DNA of 64,000 bases from Himantopus leucocephalus (taxonomy: Eukaryota; Chordata; Aves; Charadriiformes; Recurvirostridae): NCBI GenBank assembly GCA_003993805.1, contig RSEF01000003.1, positions 62,481,851-62,545,850 of the forward strand, written 5' to 3'. Both the position numbers and the translations under genes were made by a program. This document shows positions 24,746 to 38,562 of this stretch, in pieces (the stretch's first letter is position 1; the number at the start of each line of letters is the position of its first letter). The notes under the pieces are model-generated. The model was not told where the DNA came from and searched no databases. It was given only the letters and a program-made list of their open reading frames with translations.

Positions 24746-27192
24746 TATGTTAGGATGACATTGATAATCCAAAGACTTAAAAAATAAGGATGAATATTTT
24801 TATTTCAGAATCTTTTAGTAAAATATATGCTGCCAAAAATATATGCCACTTTGTAAGGGTGAACTTACAGAACAGTAAGCCTGAAAATTTAATTCAAGAA
24901 CCACTACAGTTCTTTGGGAAGTTTTTTTCCTAAAAAAGGGGTTTTCAGTTAGGTCCTTTCCCACAAACTCTTGCCAGTTTTACAGGAGTTAGGTGAATAG
25001 GTAAGGCTTTTCCCATTTTTTGCTCATCTGGGAACTTAGGCACTGCTTCTCCATTACCACAGTCCGATTCTAAAGCTACTTTAATTCTTAATGCCTTAAT
25101 CACTTGCACTTATTAAATTATTTAAAATGTGCTCTGAACAACAAAGAAAAGGAGGATCTTCCTTTGCAGCTAATGAAGCAAGGGAAAGTTCTGGTTTCGC
25201 AGAACCTGAAGGTTTGAATGGGCAGCTGAGGAAAGATGCCCTTGAAAGTTTTGTTTTATGCCTTTTGCCTTATTTTTCTCCTTACAGAAGAGGGAAACAA
25301 AAAATGGGTGAAACAGTAGCAGCAGAGATGCCATCTCATTATAAGTTTCTTCCCAACAGGAAATCATTATTTTTCCTGGTTCTGTTCATTTATAATGTCT
25401 CATGATCATCTTCATATTCAGTAATTCTTGTGCCTCGAGGTGCAGGTTACAAAACCGAGGACACTGCTCCAGTTTCATCACAGCACCATATGCCCAAAAC
25501 ATTGTATAGGGAATATGCATCTTCTCTATAGTTACCTCCTCATGAAAAGCTGTAAAACAGGCAGCAGGTAGAAATACCATGCAAAGGGAGGAACCCAAAG
25601 CCCTTTCTTTGGTACCAGGTACAGGAGACACCAAACAGTGGTGTCTAGCAAGGGATAAATGTAAATATGAAAAGAAAGGGTCAGTGACTGCACATGGGTG
25701 GTACATGGTCATGGCAGGTGGACTGGTGGTTGTGTCAGCCCTTTGAACAACCTGTTTTCCACAGGGTTGGAAAAGCAGTGTCCAAACCCATACGTTAATA
25801 GCTGCTAACTAGGGGAAGGATATACTCCACCTTACCTGCCAAAAATACTCTCTAATGAGACTAAGCGCAGAGATGGTACCGTTCAACCAGCAAGTACTAC
25901 CAGCCTTCACAGAGAACATCCCATGTTATCACACAGAACACAGGGGACTGGGGGTGGGGTTTTGGTCACTCTCCTTTTTATATTCTTCCCTTTTGCTTAC
26001 AGGCTAAGTTCCTCTCCTAAGAGAATTTCTTTCGCAATTTTTATGAACTATTAAGCATTCTTCAAGAAAAAAGAAAAAACAAGCCTACAGTGTTAAGATG
26101 TGTCTGTCTGAGCAATGCAATAGTTAAAAAGGCTATTAACTATGCAATCGAAAGACAATTTGGAAGCAATTGTACAACTATGAAATGAGCATAACCACAG
26201 AAAGCCACAGAACAGCTTTAAAAAAAAAAAAAGTTAAATGACTTCACCAAAATAAAAAGCTAACTTTTTTTTCCACTCATCCAAAGATCCTTTTGGATAT
26301 ATGTATTTTGCAATATTTTGTTACATTGGCAAGTATAAAGAATATTTTGTGTTTCATGAATACAGAGACAAAGCTTCTTGATTCCTGTGTGTTTTTTCTA
26401 CTAAATACTCAACAGAGACCTCAAAGGAAACACTGGAACCTACCAGAATTCTCAGAAGTGACAAATAACATGCAAACTGCAGAGTTTATGTTATTTGAAT
26501 AAACTCCCAAAACTAGACACCAAACAAATCTTGAAATGTATTTGAATTTTATGTATATACAACTACTTAGGTGCGGTAAATATAATAAAATTTGTGATTT
26601 TGTGATTTGTGACCTTTTTTTTCCTTAGTAGAAAGGCAACAACACTAAATCAGCAATACATTATTACTACACATTATAGAAATTATCAAGGGTGAAATCA
26701 AATTTATTGCAGCTGTAACACTTCCAAAAGTGAACAGGAATCTGAGCCTGTGCCAAAGAAAACACTTTGGGCAGTCGATCACATGATCTTCAAAATAACT
26801 AAATTAATTTTGTTGTAAAAATAAAAACTAAACCCCACTAAATATCAAAACCAAAGGGTACAAAAGTGATTTCCAGATTGAGAAGGCAGCTTTCTTTAAT
26901 TTCTTTAACAGCTGCCATGGCATCTAGCTTTCTAACATGAAATGCAAATATACTTTCTATCACTTATAACCTGTATTTATTCAAAACAAAGGGATTTAAG
27001 TGATGAATACTTTAAATACAAAGCCTGATTCAGCTCACAGATGAATGCACCTTATCAAAAACTGAAATCATCTAGAGCAGTAGGAGACTTCCAGAAACCA
27101 GGAATAGCAGAAAAAAACTAGTTTGTCTTCTAATATCCACCCCCAGAATGTCCCAGGTGGGAGATTACAGCCCACATACCAGTTATTCTTAC

Positions 27193-27273
27193 GGGCCCCA
27201 ATTCAGAAAAGCATACCTATTCAGGAAAGCACTTAATTAAGCACATGCTTATATGCTTTTCTGAATCAGGTCC
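27193..27273. repeat. Palindromic DNA-element relic (MITE-like)
   Basis: The outer arms GGGCCCCAATTCAGAAAAGC and GCTTTTCTGAATCAGGTCC are inverted copies with an exact 14-bp core (ATTCAGAAAAGCAT). Between them, AAGCACTTAATTAAGCACAT is also dyad-like. The sequence resembles an old palindromic element widespread in sauropsid genomes (motifs GCACTTAAGCACATGC and CTGAATCAGG). The family name is not verified. Confidence 0.5.
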
Positions 27274-28400
27274 ATGGTGCCATAGGAAATGGGTATAACA
27301 GACACAAAATGCATGAGTAGAAGTAACTGAGAACTTAGCTCCATAGCATAAGCTTTCATTTATGTACTTTTGTATTTTTAAGATATGATGCACTGCTTAA
27401 AACATAGCACAGCTAAGCATACTCAACGGTAAAAGGCAGAGTGACCACAAGGAGACCTGAGCATAACCATATCCCAGGACCCATTCCATATCTCACATGC
27501 CTAGTCCACTTCCAAAAGTGCTGTAAAAGGTGCGGAGTATTCTTTTTTCACATTATTTCATTTCCCAGCTTCGGGCATATTGATATAATGGGGATAAATG
27601 GCAGGTGTCCAAAGAGCTGTTTGTCACAATAGTTTGGATCTACTTATACATACCTAGTTAGAGTTAGCAAAAACGGGGAGGCAGAGAAAGAAAGAACTCT
27701 GTATGTGTTAATCATGTGCAGGAAAGATGACTTCAAGAAGGTCATTCCTTCTTTTTCACTAGCAGCACTGCAGAGCAAAAACTCTGTATTTTCCCTTCTG
27801 TTCAATGATGCTCTCTATGAGAAATCCAAAGCTGAAAAAGAAGGTGGCCACCAGCAAGCAAGGTTGCCCAGCGGCTGCTTTGAGCAAAGCAAGAAGCTGA
27901 CTGAGGGCACACATGGGCCAGATGGATTAAGAGCCGTTGGCAAGGTCTGAAAAATGCTGAATTTTTATATGCTGTCATATCTGCATGTGATTACCAGGCA
28001 GCAGGAAAACCCTGCGGTCTGCACTGGAGAAAACCAAGCCTAAGAATGATAATTATGCATATGTATGGGAATATCAGATCCCTTATTTGGTTTCAAATAA
28101 CTGTTTTGCTAAAAAAGGTTACCTTTTTCACATAGTTGACATCATTGATTTTCTATCACTTAACAAATAATACTAAGCTGAATGAAAGTATATAATAGCA
28201 GAACCATTCAGAACATTACACTGGGAACCACAAAGTTTAAAAATACTCTGCTGCCCATATGAGTTTTGATCAAAGACACGAAGGCTAGATTTGCAATCTC
28301 CCTCACTGCAAGATAACTATAATTTTAATACAGGAAAATTAAATAAAAAGCTGCAGTTTCATTCCTTGGCAATTTTTATTAACACTAGAAATCGGCACAA

Positions 28401-28438
28401 ACTTTATTAAGTGCTGGCTACTTTATTAAGTGCTGGCT
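28401..28438 (+). repeat. Exact 19-bp tandem duplication
   Basis: ACTTTATTAAGTGCTGGCT occurs twice without a gap (28401-28419, 28420-28438). Complete identity suggests a recent slippage duplication or an assembly artefact. Confidence 0.93.
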
Positions 28439-31400
28439 ACTCTGAACTTTGGACTTAACAGACCAGAATCTACACAAACTCTCACAACATTACTAATGTA
28501 TTTTGCAGTCAGCCAATCTGTCAAAATGCAGAGGTTTTTGTATAATTCAATTATAGAGTTATTAAACATAATTCCATGAAATAATCTTGAAAGCTAAAAT
28601 AGCCATGCTAATGAGATATTATTTTCTACTTACGCTTACGAAAACATAACATCATGCAGTTAAACCAAAGGAATAGTTTCTGAACAGGCAGCATTCATAA
28701 ACAGAGAACCTATTGGTCACCCCAACCCTATGTAACGGAAAGGTGTATATAACCTGAGCATACTAACAGTGCTGCAGAGGAATTTCAGGGAGGGAAGCAA
28801 GGTTCTTTTCAAGTCACAGCAACATGACAAATAAGTAGGACAGAAATAGCAGAAGGCAGCAAATTCTGCCTACCAATTAATGCATTGCTACCATAGACTG
28901 ACTTACAGTTTCCAAAGGCTTTAATTTTCATCGTGTGACAATCATTGAAGCATCTTTAAAGCATCGTGTATCAAATCACAAACCCATGCAAACATGCAGT
29001 GGTTTATTTACTATGTGCTTTTATTATGCCAAATAAGGACACAGGAGTTACTCTTCTTTTAGTATGAAGATCAAATACTCTATCAGGGGTTGTTTCCTTC
29101 TGCAGTCCTCAAAACCCGTCACCTCCTATAGCCATACTAATTACAAATACTCTGCAGAAGCTGGGTTGGATTTTATTTTTTCTGCATGATTCTCTTTAAC
29201 TGATTCTTTGTTTTTCTCTTTGTAGGCAAAAATACATACATAGCAGCAATTTACAGATATGTGCTGGGCACACACACTCCCCCCCATTACAACTCAAATA
29301 AGCATTACCAAATCTCCAAAAATTTGCCAGATTTTCTCTTATCCTTAGACTGAATTTGGTCAAATGGGAAACAGTTCCAGTATGAACTACAAAACACCAG
29401 TACATAAAGTGCACACACCTGTTAATCCCACTGCATAATATAGTGGAGGGTCTGGAGGGTTTGTTTTGGTTTCCATGTATTTTGTTTCTTCGTTTACTGT
29501 TGTTTTGGGAGCCAAGAATTTTCTCCTGAATTAGCAGATGTTTACTGGTTTATGAAAATTCAATAATTAAAACGTTAACATATTTCAGTATTTAAACAGT
29601 AACTTTTTTCTGGAGATGTAACAGGTGTTTAAACTGATTCATAAAAAAATAATCTTCAAACCATTTCCACTAAATTTTATACATTAAAATATTTACACTG
29701 CCAGCAAGTGTGAAAAGCGTATTTCTTCACATGATACGGGGAGTTTTTAATCCTCAAACCAGCTCTTCCTTTGTATACAAGCAAACAAGGTTAACTTACA
29801 TGTAAACGGAGCAGATGACTCCAAGAAAGGGCAGGATCTACTGTAAAACTGTGGTGGTCCTAATTTTAATCTATGATTTCTTTCCTTTAAAGAGAGTTTG
29901 CAAATTACTAAAGTCCCAGGCAAGCAATAACTCTTAAGCCAAAAAGTAATACTCGTCTTAGGCACTTAGTCTGCTGTTCTTAGTCTGCTGTAATAATGTT
30001 TTAATAAAGATGACTGTAACTATTCAAAAGAGTCTGGTGTCATATGAATGAGGGAAGTCTTTAACTGATGGTAGAAAATGGTATTTAATATTTCTTTCTA
30101 AAACCACACAATCATTTCAAATTGTATATATTGCATAATAAGTATGATATTTCTAAATTCTAGAAGTTTAATGATTTAAAATGTACAATACCGTATTAGG
30201 CAGTGCAAAGTAGTTCGTAATATATGGCCAATTATATATGTAATGACAGCCACTGTTGTTACAACCAGAAGACCTCTGCTGGCATAATAGCAGCTATGCT
30301 TCCCACTTAATACCCATTCCCACCTAACTATAAGTGGGTTTTTTGCTCATATTCAATACAGGTAAAGACTTAGTAGTTTATCCACAATTACAAAAAGAGG
30401 GGACTGTACATCTGAATAAAATCCAAGTCTTTAGAGTATCTAAATGTTGTCAAAAATCAAGGACTTGATTCTTTATGAGGGCAGAAAATGGATGTCATGA
30501 TCTACTGGAATTATACTATAAATCTCTTGGTAGTAAGACAGATGTTGGATGTTTTTCAACATGTACTGACTGGAGACAGGATCCAGGATATGCAGGCATA
30601 CAATGAGACTACTAATGAACCTTAGACTGCTATTCATCATAAACTAGATCCTGGAAAAATTTTTGCCTTCTCCCAAAAGATTTACTCAAATGTATTTCAA
30701 GCAAAGTGAGCCTGTACTGAATGAAGAAAAAAAAAAAAAGAAAAAACACAACATCCCACATAGCCTAAATGCATTACTGAGGAAATTCAATTTTTTCTTC
30801 TACATACATGACTTTATTCTATTCTCTTAAGGTAGATGGGGATAGAAAGATGGTTGGCTGGAGTAGACGCAGCATTTCCCATGCTTTCTTATTATATCAC
30901 CTACAACAGAATGCTTTAATGCTAGTTGTGCCATGGAGATTTACATTTCTCTGCACCAAAAAGGCACGTCTCCTTTGTTACACGTCACTTGTATGGGTAC
31001 GGGGTAAAGCAAGCACAACAGTTACCTCCTGTGTTCTAGTACATTCTGCCATTAAAACAATGCCTAAGTAATAGCTTCCTTCAAGCAATTAAGAGAAGTA
31101 CAATCAGTACAAAAAAGCTGAAGGATGGTTGCAAGCCCACACGGCATCTACCAAGTTATGTATCCTTTCAGTGGAAAACGGTGCCAAATACGACACGCTG
31201 CGCAATACCTTTATTACACTTTATTACAGTTCTAGTATTCACTTTCTGTTAATGCAGAATAGTCTTGTCAGCTCCAGAAATGAGAGAATGATTTATTCTG
31301 TCTTTCTCCTTCCATTTGAAAGGCAGCTACAGTTTCTCTTTATTTCTAAGATGAATCCTTTCTCCATTTCCCCCCCTTTAATCTGACATCATTAAGTTTA

Positions 31401-31507
31401 TGACTTACAGGGCATTATAACCTCACAGTATGTACGATATGATGTCAAATGGGAAGCCCTAGGAATGAAGCCAAGTTCCAGTGGAGCTCAAGGATGTCAG
31501 ACTCACA

Positions 31508-31572
31508 AGCATACCTTAGTTTGGCCTTGGGTAATTCACTCATTGGGTTTCTCTAATTTAAATAGAGGCATT
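31508..31572 (+). repeat. Possible MIR-like SINE relic
   Basis: TTTGGCCTTGGGTAATTCAC followed by TTGGGTTTCTCTAATTTAAA resembles the MIR core CCTTGGGCAAGTCAC...GTTTCCTCATCTGTAAA. It is short and decayed. Confidence 0.35.
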
Positions 31573-33510
31573 TTCTTCTGGGAAAGCAGAAAAGTCGTCC
31601 ATGCAAACTTACCAGGTGACATTACTAACATTTATAGATAAGAAGACAGCTTGGTCTTTTCCCCCAGCTGGACTGAGCTTACTGTAGACCAAGAAATGGA
31701 GGGCAATGGCAGAAACATGTTTTCGGTCTTCACATAACAGTAACCTCCTCATGTAGCCAAATGCAAAGGCCTCATCTCTGTAGCAGCAGTCATAACAGAG
31801 ACAAGATTACTGCAGAGATCTTCATCACTATCATAAAAAATCTTATTATTACAGACGGATTTACACACAAACCTTTGCTACCTGCTTTGTACTGTGGCAT
31901 CTGCTAAAGACCATTTTCCAAACCCAGATTTCAAGGGAAACTATTTACACTCTCCTGAGAGAGAAGGGTCTTATAAACTACAAGGAAGGATAGAAACCAA
32001 AAATTTAAAATAAAGCAGCTGGAGATATTCCCTGAAAAGACTAATATGTCTGTGCCCCTAACGAGCTTCAAGACTTTTGTAATGGTCTGATTGTCTGAGA
32101 TAAATATTTGTTTTAAATTAAAAATTAAGCTCAAAAGCCACCACTGAGCAGCAGCAGAATAGCAGGGACTAATCTACCATTCTCTCCCAGCAAGCAGTAG
32201 CAAAGGATGGTTGAATACTGGGAACAGACCAGGTTAGCTCCAAACATCACAGGATGTTCTATGAGCCTCCCCTAGACAATATTTATGTCATTTTTCCAGT
32301 AGTACTCAGTCATGGCACATTGATGTTCTGTTACAGCAACAGCACTGAAAAGTATAAAACATGAAAAGTAAACACAGTCGCTTAGCGAAACCAACAGCCA
32401 AAGAGCCGTGTCTGAACACTTTGACTGTATGATTCACCAAAGCAGGCAGCCACGCTGCATTTCACATTCCTACATTATTGTATATACTTGGTCAAAGTAT
32501 CCTCATAATTGTCATTTACACGTTTTGTTATTCTTTTCCCCCGCGGATGCTATTTTCCATCTTTTGCTCTCTTTCAGCATTAAAAATTTGCAGGAAAATC
32601 ACCCATAACCTATACATTCCTTTGTATACTCTCCATTGAAAATTTCCTCAGTGAAAATATAAATCTTTCAAAAGAATTGAGCAAGGTATTAAAGATGGTA
32701 TGAGTATTATATGTTAAATAAAATACAGAAAAGGGTTCACCTTTCACCTGTGTAGCTTAGCCATGTTCTATATCTTAATGTAATTCATGAAGAAACAGCA
32801 TTGTGTCTCAACAGTACAGTGTACAGAGTATTTGTCATACACAAATGGGGGGACGGACAACACAGTACACACCTCCTGCATGTTGAGAAAAACATTCCAC
32901 ATAAAACTGTCAATGCTAGCGTCATTCTTCTGCACTTCAGACATTGTTTCTGACCTATCCACTGCAATCCTTCTCTTTAGAGGAATTAACATGTGCCATT
33001 GCTACTGGAGCCTTACTACAAAAGAGAAGGTGAGGAAAAAGTTACAGCAATTCAAAGCTGTCATAGTATTTCAGCAAAATAAACAACCTTGTTGATGTTC
33101 TCCATTTTAGCTAAGAGTTACAGGACAGCCTAGCCTAGAAAGAATTTTAGTATTACCGTGCTTAAGCAGTGATGGCTCCAGTTAAATCCTTCCAGTCCAA
33201 GAGGCCAGGTAACTAGCGCTGCATAGACATAGAAAGGAAACCATGCAAACCATGCACAGCCAAAACTCACAAAATGAGTCTCTTCATTGGAACAACAGCT
33301 TAAAATATTATGTATGAAGAAAACCAAACTTTACTGTATTTTCTTCCTCTCACTACCTAGGGAATGGTTCAACTGGAAAAAGACAAAGTCTGCAGGAAGA
33401 ATACTGGCTACTACTAAAAGCAATAAAGTTTCAAACTCCAGAAAGAGAAATGTCCGTTTCCATAGAATAATAAAGTGGAGATTTCCAGTGGGGTTTATCA
33501 GCTGTGTTGG

Positions 33511-33545
33511 TTTTTTTCTTTCTTTCTTTTTTTTTTTCCTTTTCC
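33511..33545 (+). repeat. Pyrimidine (T/CTTT) tract
   Basis: A run of T with CTTT units. It is a low-complexity tract of the kind that seeds slippage. Several other A or T runs of 12-14 bases occur in the window (18688-18701, 26220-26232, 54479-54491, 59925-59938). Confidence 0.85.
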
Positions 33546-36500
33546 TGAGTTTTATGGTGTATTCATTGTAGATAATGTTTTTAAAAATACACCCTTGATT
33601 GTGAATGTTGGTATTTTATTTCATCTTCTTCTGAAATTATGCTAGCAGCAAGTATAATTTTTGAACACTGCAAAGCACTCAGCTGCAAATTTCAGATGTT
33701 TTGAAATACTGCATCATTCCTGGTTAGACACTGCATCCCATATTCACTAAAGGCCTCAAGAGTGTCCCTTGAGACTGCTGGAAATCGGAGGAGGACAGCT
33801 AGTAGGTCAGCTCCTGCTCTTAGGACATGCCAGATGGGTTTCTGTAACTGGTGATTTTAAAGCAGCCACGCTCCAGCCCTTTTACAACCAGCTGGCATCC
33901 TTCCTCTTCAATGCACGTCATGTCACGTGAACCCAGACAGCAAAGAATAGAGCACTGCCCCTGCGATAATTACAGTTATTCGTTAGCTCCTCACTCCTAG
34001 AGGTAAAATGGGTGAATGTTGCAGCATGATTTGCAGATCCACAATCACATCAGCACGGACCGAGTGCAAGATCAGTTATAAATGAAAGTACATTTAGACA
34101 TAAAATTTTACAGAGGTCTTTTTGATGCACAGTAGGGTCTTCATAAACGTGAGAAATTCATTCATCCATGAAGGAATATGTAGTACGAGCTCGCTGACGA
34201 TTATAGTCTGCTTTTTATCATTATGTATTTTAGCATATAGACCACACCACGATTTCTTTGTCTGACAAAATATACAATTTCCCATACACCACAGAAGATG
34301 AAAGTAGCAATTAGTACAATCTAAACATACCTCTCTTTCTCCTGTCTTTTTTAAGTGCTCACATAAGCTCTTTGGACAGTAGCTCTGCTTGACACCCTAC
34401 TGATAGGCTTTCAACAGCTGGTGACTTTTACAGCTGCATGACACAGAAATAATTATGTTGGGATCAGGCTCTATATACGTATTCAATTTTTCTAGACACC
34501 AAAAAGAAACATGAACAGGTTAACTAGAGCTGCATGGCTACAGAATGTGTAAAACACCACATATTCTAAATAATTCTAAGTCTTCTTTTACCAATACATA
34601 GGCATTTAGATAAAAACATAAAGCAGGTCTGTAGACTTTCCAAACCTATCAACTGCAGACAAATAAGTCACTTCTTCAAACCTGATTATATTTGGCAGGA
34701 TGTCCTGTTAAGCAATTACTCAGAGTCTTACTTATCACAACTCAACACCAGGACATTCAACAGAACTCTTTATAATGTTAATGTCCAAAACAGAAGACAT
34801 CCAACAGCATCAGAAAAGCAGCTGAAGCGTACCATTATTATTGTAATACATCTGCTACCCTAGGCATATCCTAAAATACGGTTTAAATTACATGAACTTA
34901 GAGGTTTTCAGTAAATAGTTCAAGGTAAGATTCTCAAAATGTTAGCTAATTCTACCCTGTTTAAATTAAAATTACATATTATTTCAACCTGGAAAGTTCA
35001 GGTCAATGTTGATTCTTAAGGGAAATCTTACCAGTCTGTGTTTGCTTTCATCAAAATTAAGTACTATTGAACTCTACTACTAACAAGAAAGAACTAAAGA
35101 GTTTATGAATGATCAACCAATGATGCATCATAGAACTGCCCTTAGTCCTACAAAGACTATTTTCTCTACTGCCAATTTTACTTTGGAGTTATCTCCAGAT
35201 TAAATTTAGCATCTTGCAAGAAAAATGTAAGAATTTCCTTCAATTAATTAACATCGGGATTCCTTGACTTAAAAGCAAGTCATGCACAAAACTCAGTATG
35301 GTATCAACTCCTTTAAGTCCGATGTTTTTCACTTGTGATGCCCTGAAGAGTATGGTTTAAATCATCATTTACTACATTTATTAATAAACACACAAATGCA
35401 TTCTATTTGAAATAATAACCTGATGATACGAGGCCCCTTCAAAGCTATGGGAAAAGGGGATAGAATTAGTTTCATTTTTATGAATCTTCTAGATACAGGT
35501 GCCACATTACAGAGGCTACAGGTTAATCCTTACTTATATAATGAAGTACTCAAAAACCATAAAAACTCATTATCAAAGCTATTTAACTTGGGCAATAAAT
35601 TTGAGAACGTGATAGACAAGCAGTTATATAACAGACTAAAGAGCAGGATGTCCGGATGTTTGTAGCCCATCAAAGCTCTAGCACCACTACAAGAACCACT
35701 ACAACTACACAGAAGAGAATGTACCAAGAAAGAAATAAACACATACAGCTCTTAAGATTATTTAACATAAACTGAATATGTGAATGTGCTAATGACTGGC
35801 ACTGGAGATTAGTCTAAGTAATTAATCACTTGAAAAGTGGATAATAGATACGTAATGGAAGATGATAGCCAGTAGCTCAATGTATGACTCAGTGTAGAAG
35901 AAACTGATTAAATATAAAGGTAAACTGTGGTTGGATTCAAGCTCCTGAACAGTTAGACCCCTGCACAGAGGAACTGACTGACAGTACACCGCATTCCCTC
36001 TTGCTAGCTGCTGTACTTCCCCGAGAACAGAGGCTCCTGTGTCCAATACAGTGAAGGCCGAGTGAATCTAGTTCCTGAAATAAATGAGATTAAAAGCACC
36101 CTGGAATGGCCCATAGCAACTAGCAGGTAAGCAAGTGGAGCTCAAATGCCCACAATGGGTCAGGGTCCCTCAAGGCCAATACTTGACAGGTTGTTTAAAT
36201 AAATGCAATTAATAGCGGTTGATGTAAAACACAGGATAACAAGATAACTAACTCCATTAAGTACAGAATACATTGCTCTGTCTGATGGTATGGTGAACCT
36301 GCTGAAAGGATGGAAATAATCTCCAGATTTCATTGCAGAATTATTTTAATTTCATTGTTTCAAAAATTGTCATGCTATCAAGTTTACTTCATATCTAAAA
36401 TAAAACAAGCTAAAAAGGAGGAGAGGCAAGAACAGCCCATTCCACTCAAATGAATTCCTGAACTGCTGGGAAACAACGTGCTGCACTCAAAGCACAGGCT

Positions 36501-38442
36501 ACTGGAAGAATTTTAACAAGTACAGTAAGAATCTTTCAACGTGTGGAAAAAAGAGCAAGCAGAGATTTTTCCAACTGCCCAAGAGCCACTGCAAGGTTCA
36601 CCATTTAGTGAACAAGTTCTTTCCTGCACATAATCCTATCTGGGCTGATAACTGCACAAATCCGATTTACACAGACTCAGTAAAAAGAATTCCTAAAAAT
36701 GGTTTAAGTACACATCACTTGCTGCTGGCTTCTGAACTACAATCATAGTCTGATGTTTTTAAAGCAGGAATTTAGTATCTACACTGCTGTGTACAGCAAC
36801 ATCAGGTTCCCAGGCTGCGGGTGTTCACTATGTAAATCTCAAATATGCTCAGGTGGCACCTCAAGGCATCTCAGTACAAAGCCATGAGCAGTCCCACAGG
36901 GAAGGTGACTGCGTGACAAACTGAAACTTGAAAACCTGTGCTAATTTTTTAACAGCATTGTTAACTGAAATAAGAAAACCATTCTTTTTCATTTCAGAAA
37001 TGTGAGGTTTGCTTTAACTCCTTCCCTTATATACTTTGAATCACATAAACAAAAATTTCACGTGGTCCAGAGGCAAAGACTAAAAATTTAAAGCCAAACA
37101 CTGTTTCACAGAATCAGGAATGACTAAAGATTTGCACTGTAAAAGATTCATTTCATGACAGAAATCCCATTAGTCACTGCTTGCAAAAAAACCCACCAAA
37201 CCTGACAATTCCTAAAAAGCAAAAATCAGGGTCAGTTAACATTCATTCCTCTATATTTAACTTAAGATTCGGATTTAACACTTCAGCTCCATATTGCCTT
37301 ATCAAATTATATCCTATATGCCTTGAAAATTCTATGTCCAATATTGTACAGACCAGAGTTTGGGAGGGCTGAGGATGGGAGAGAGAGCAAGCGAAGGAAC
37401 CAAAGAAGCATTAAGGATCAAAATGCACCTTTGTTCCAGGTCCTCTGCATCGGAGACACTCTCTCAGGTACCTTCCTTGTACCTCACCTGCAACTGGGAG
37501 GTAAAGCAAAGAGCATACCGAAAATACAGCTGAGAATGCCACCCTGCACACACCTGAGCAATGAGTCCGAGCAGGATCCCAAGGAGAAAACCACCGTGTT
37601 TAGCCCCCGCTTTGAAATCTGTTTCGCAGCAGATGCTCTTCCTTTTGATGCTACCAAATTCTGACTTCAGCAGGTGTTTTCACAAGGAAAAAAGTAAACC
37701 CCACACATATTCTCCATTAGCACTACAAAAGCACGTCAGTTGGCACTGGGAAGTAGTATCTTAGAAACTTCTTTCAGAATTTGGTCAGGAAAGCCGCACA
37801 GCATAGTGAGTACACTGAAACTATTACATTGGTAATACTTATATAGTACCGTAATACGTTCATCCTTGTTACACTGTTATTTTTATTCCTCTTAAACAAT
37901 TAGAAAAAAATATTGTAATGTTGCTATTTACTGTAAAGATTTGGTTTTTCCATTGCATACCAGTGCACAGGCATCCTCCTGGGACAAGTTCTGCCTTAAG
38001 TTATATTATGGCAAAACTATTTCCATTCACTGTAGCCATAACATTTCAACACTTTTAACTTTTCCTCCTTTAAGCTTCTAGAGATTTAATCTAATATGAA
38101 AGAGGACAAGGATGTGACTGTGGTTTAGTGGGTCTGCATGTGCTCAAGGTGTTTAAGACATATGAATTGAAATTCTTCATCTAGTGTCATTTTATTGTTT
38201 AAAAATGTAACACTTCTCCCTGTCATTCTTCTCTTTTTTTAATAGCAGTTGACTTGCAAGTCAACCACTCAGATACTGAGGCAGAGCTCAGAGAAAAGTT
38301 ACTACAGGGACAAGAAAGAAACCACGACTGTTACATGATGCTGAAAAAATATTAGCCATAGCCACAAATCATTCAGAAGTATTTGCTAATAAAATATTTC
38401 TGAAATAATTGCTTTTATTTTGAACTGTATTTCCAAGTCTTT

Positions 38443-38562
38443 TCCAGAAAAGTATTTAAGAACATGCCTAACTTAAAGCACATGAGAAATCCCATTGATT
38501 TCAGTGGGCTTAATCACATCCCTTAAGTCCCACATATTCTTCATCACACTGCTGCATCTGGA
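38443..38562. repeat. Second copy of the palindromic element, decayed
   Basis: TTAAAGCACATGAGAAATCC, then CATTGATTTCAGTGGGCTTA and ATCACATCCCTTAAGTCC, form an imperfect dyad centred on CCATTGATTTCAGTGG. They match the central part of the same type of palindromic sauropsid repeat as the copy at 27193. The outer arms are eroded. Confidence 0.45.

Larger units (their letters stand above)
21232..27192. other. No gene seen apart from listed repeats
   Basis: Holds the AT palindrome at 21847, the short CR1 at 22281 and the candidate block at 24585. The 108-codon frames at 23061-23387 (+) and 25386-25712 (-) look random in composition and lack splice context. Confidence 0.5.

Noticed and set aside
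37323..37664. 113-codon plus-strand frame
   Set aside because: No family resemblance and no splice context; consistent with chance in a longer AT-moderate stretch.
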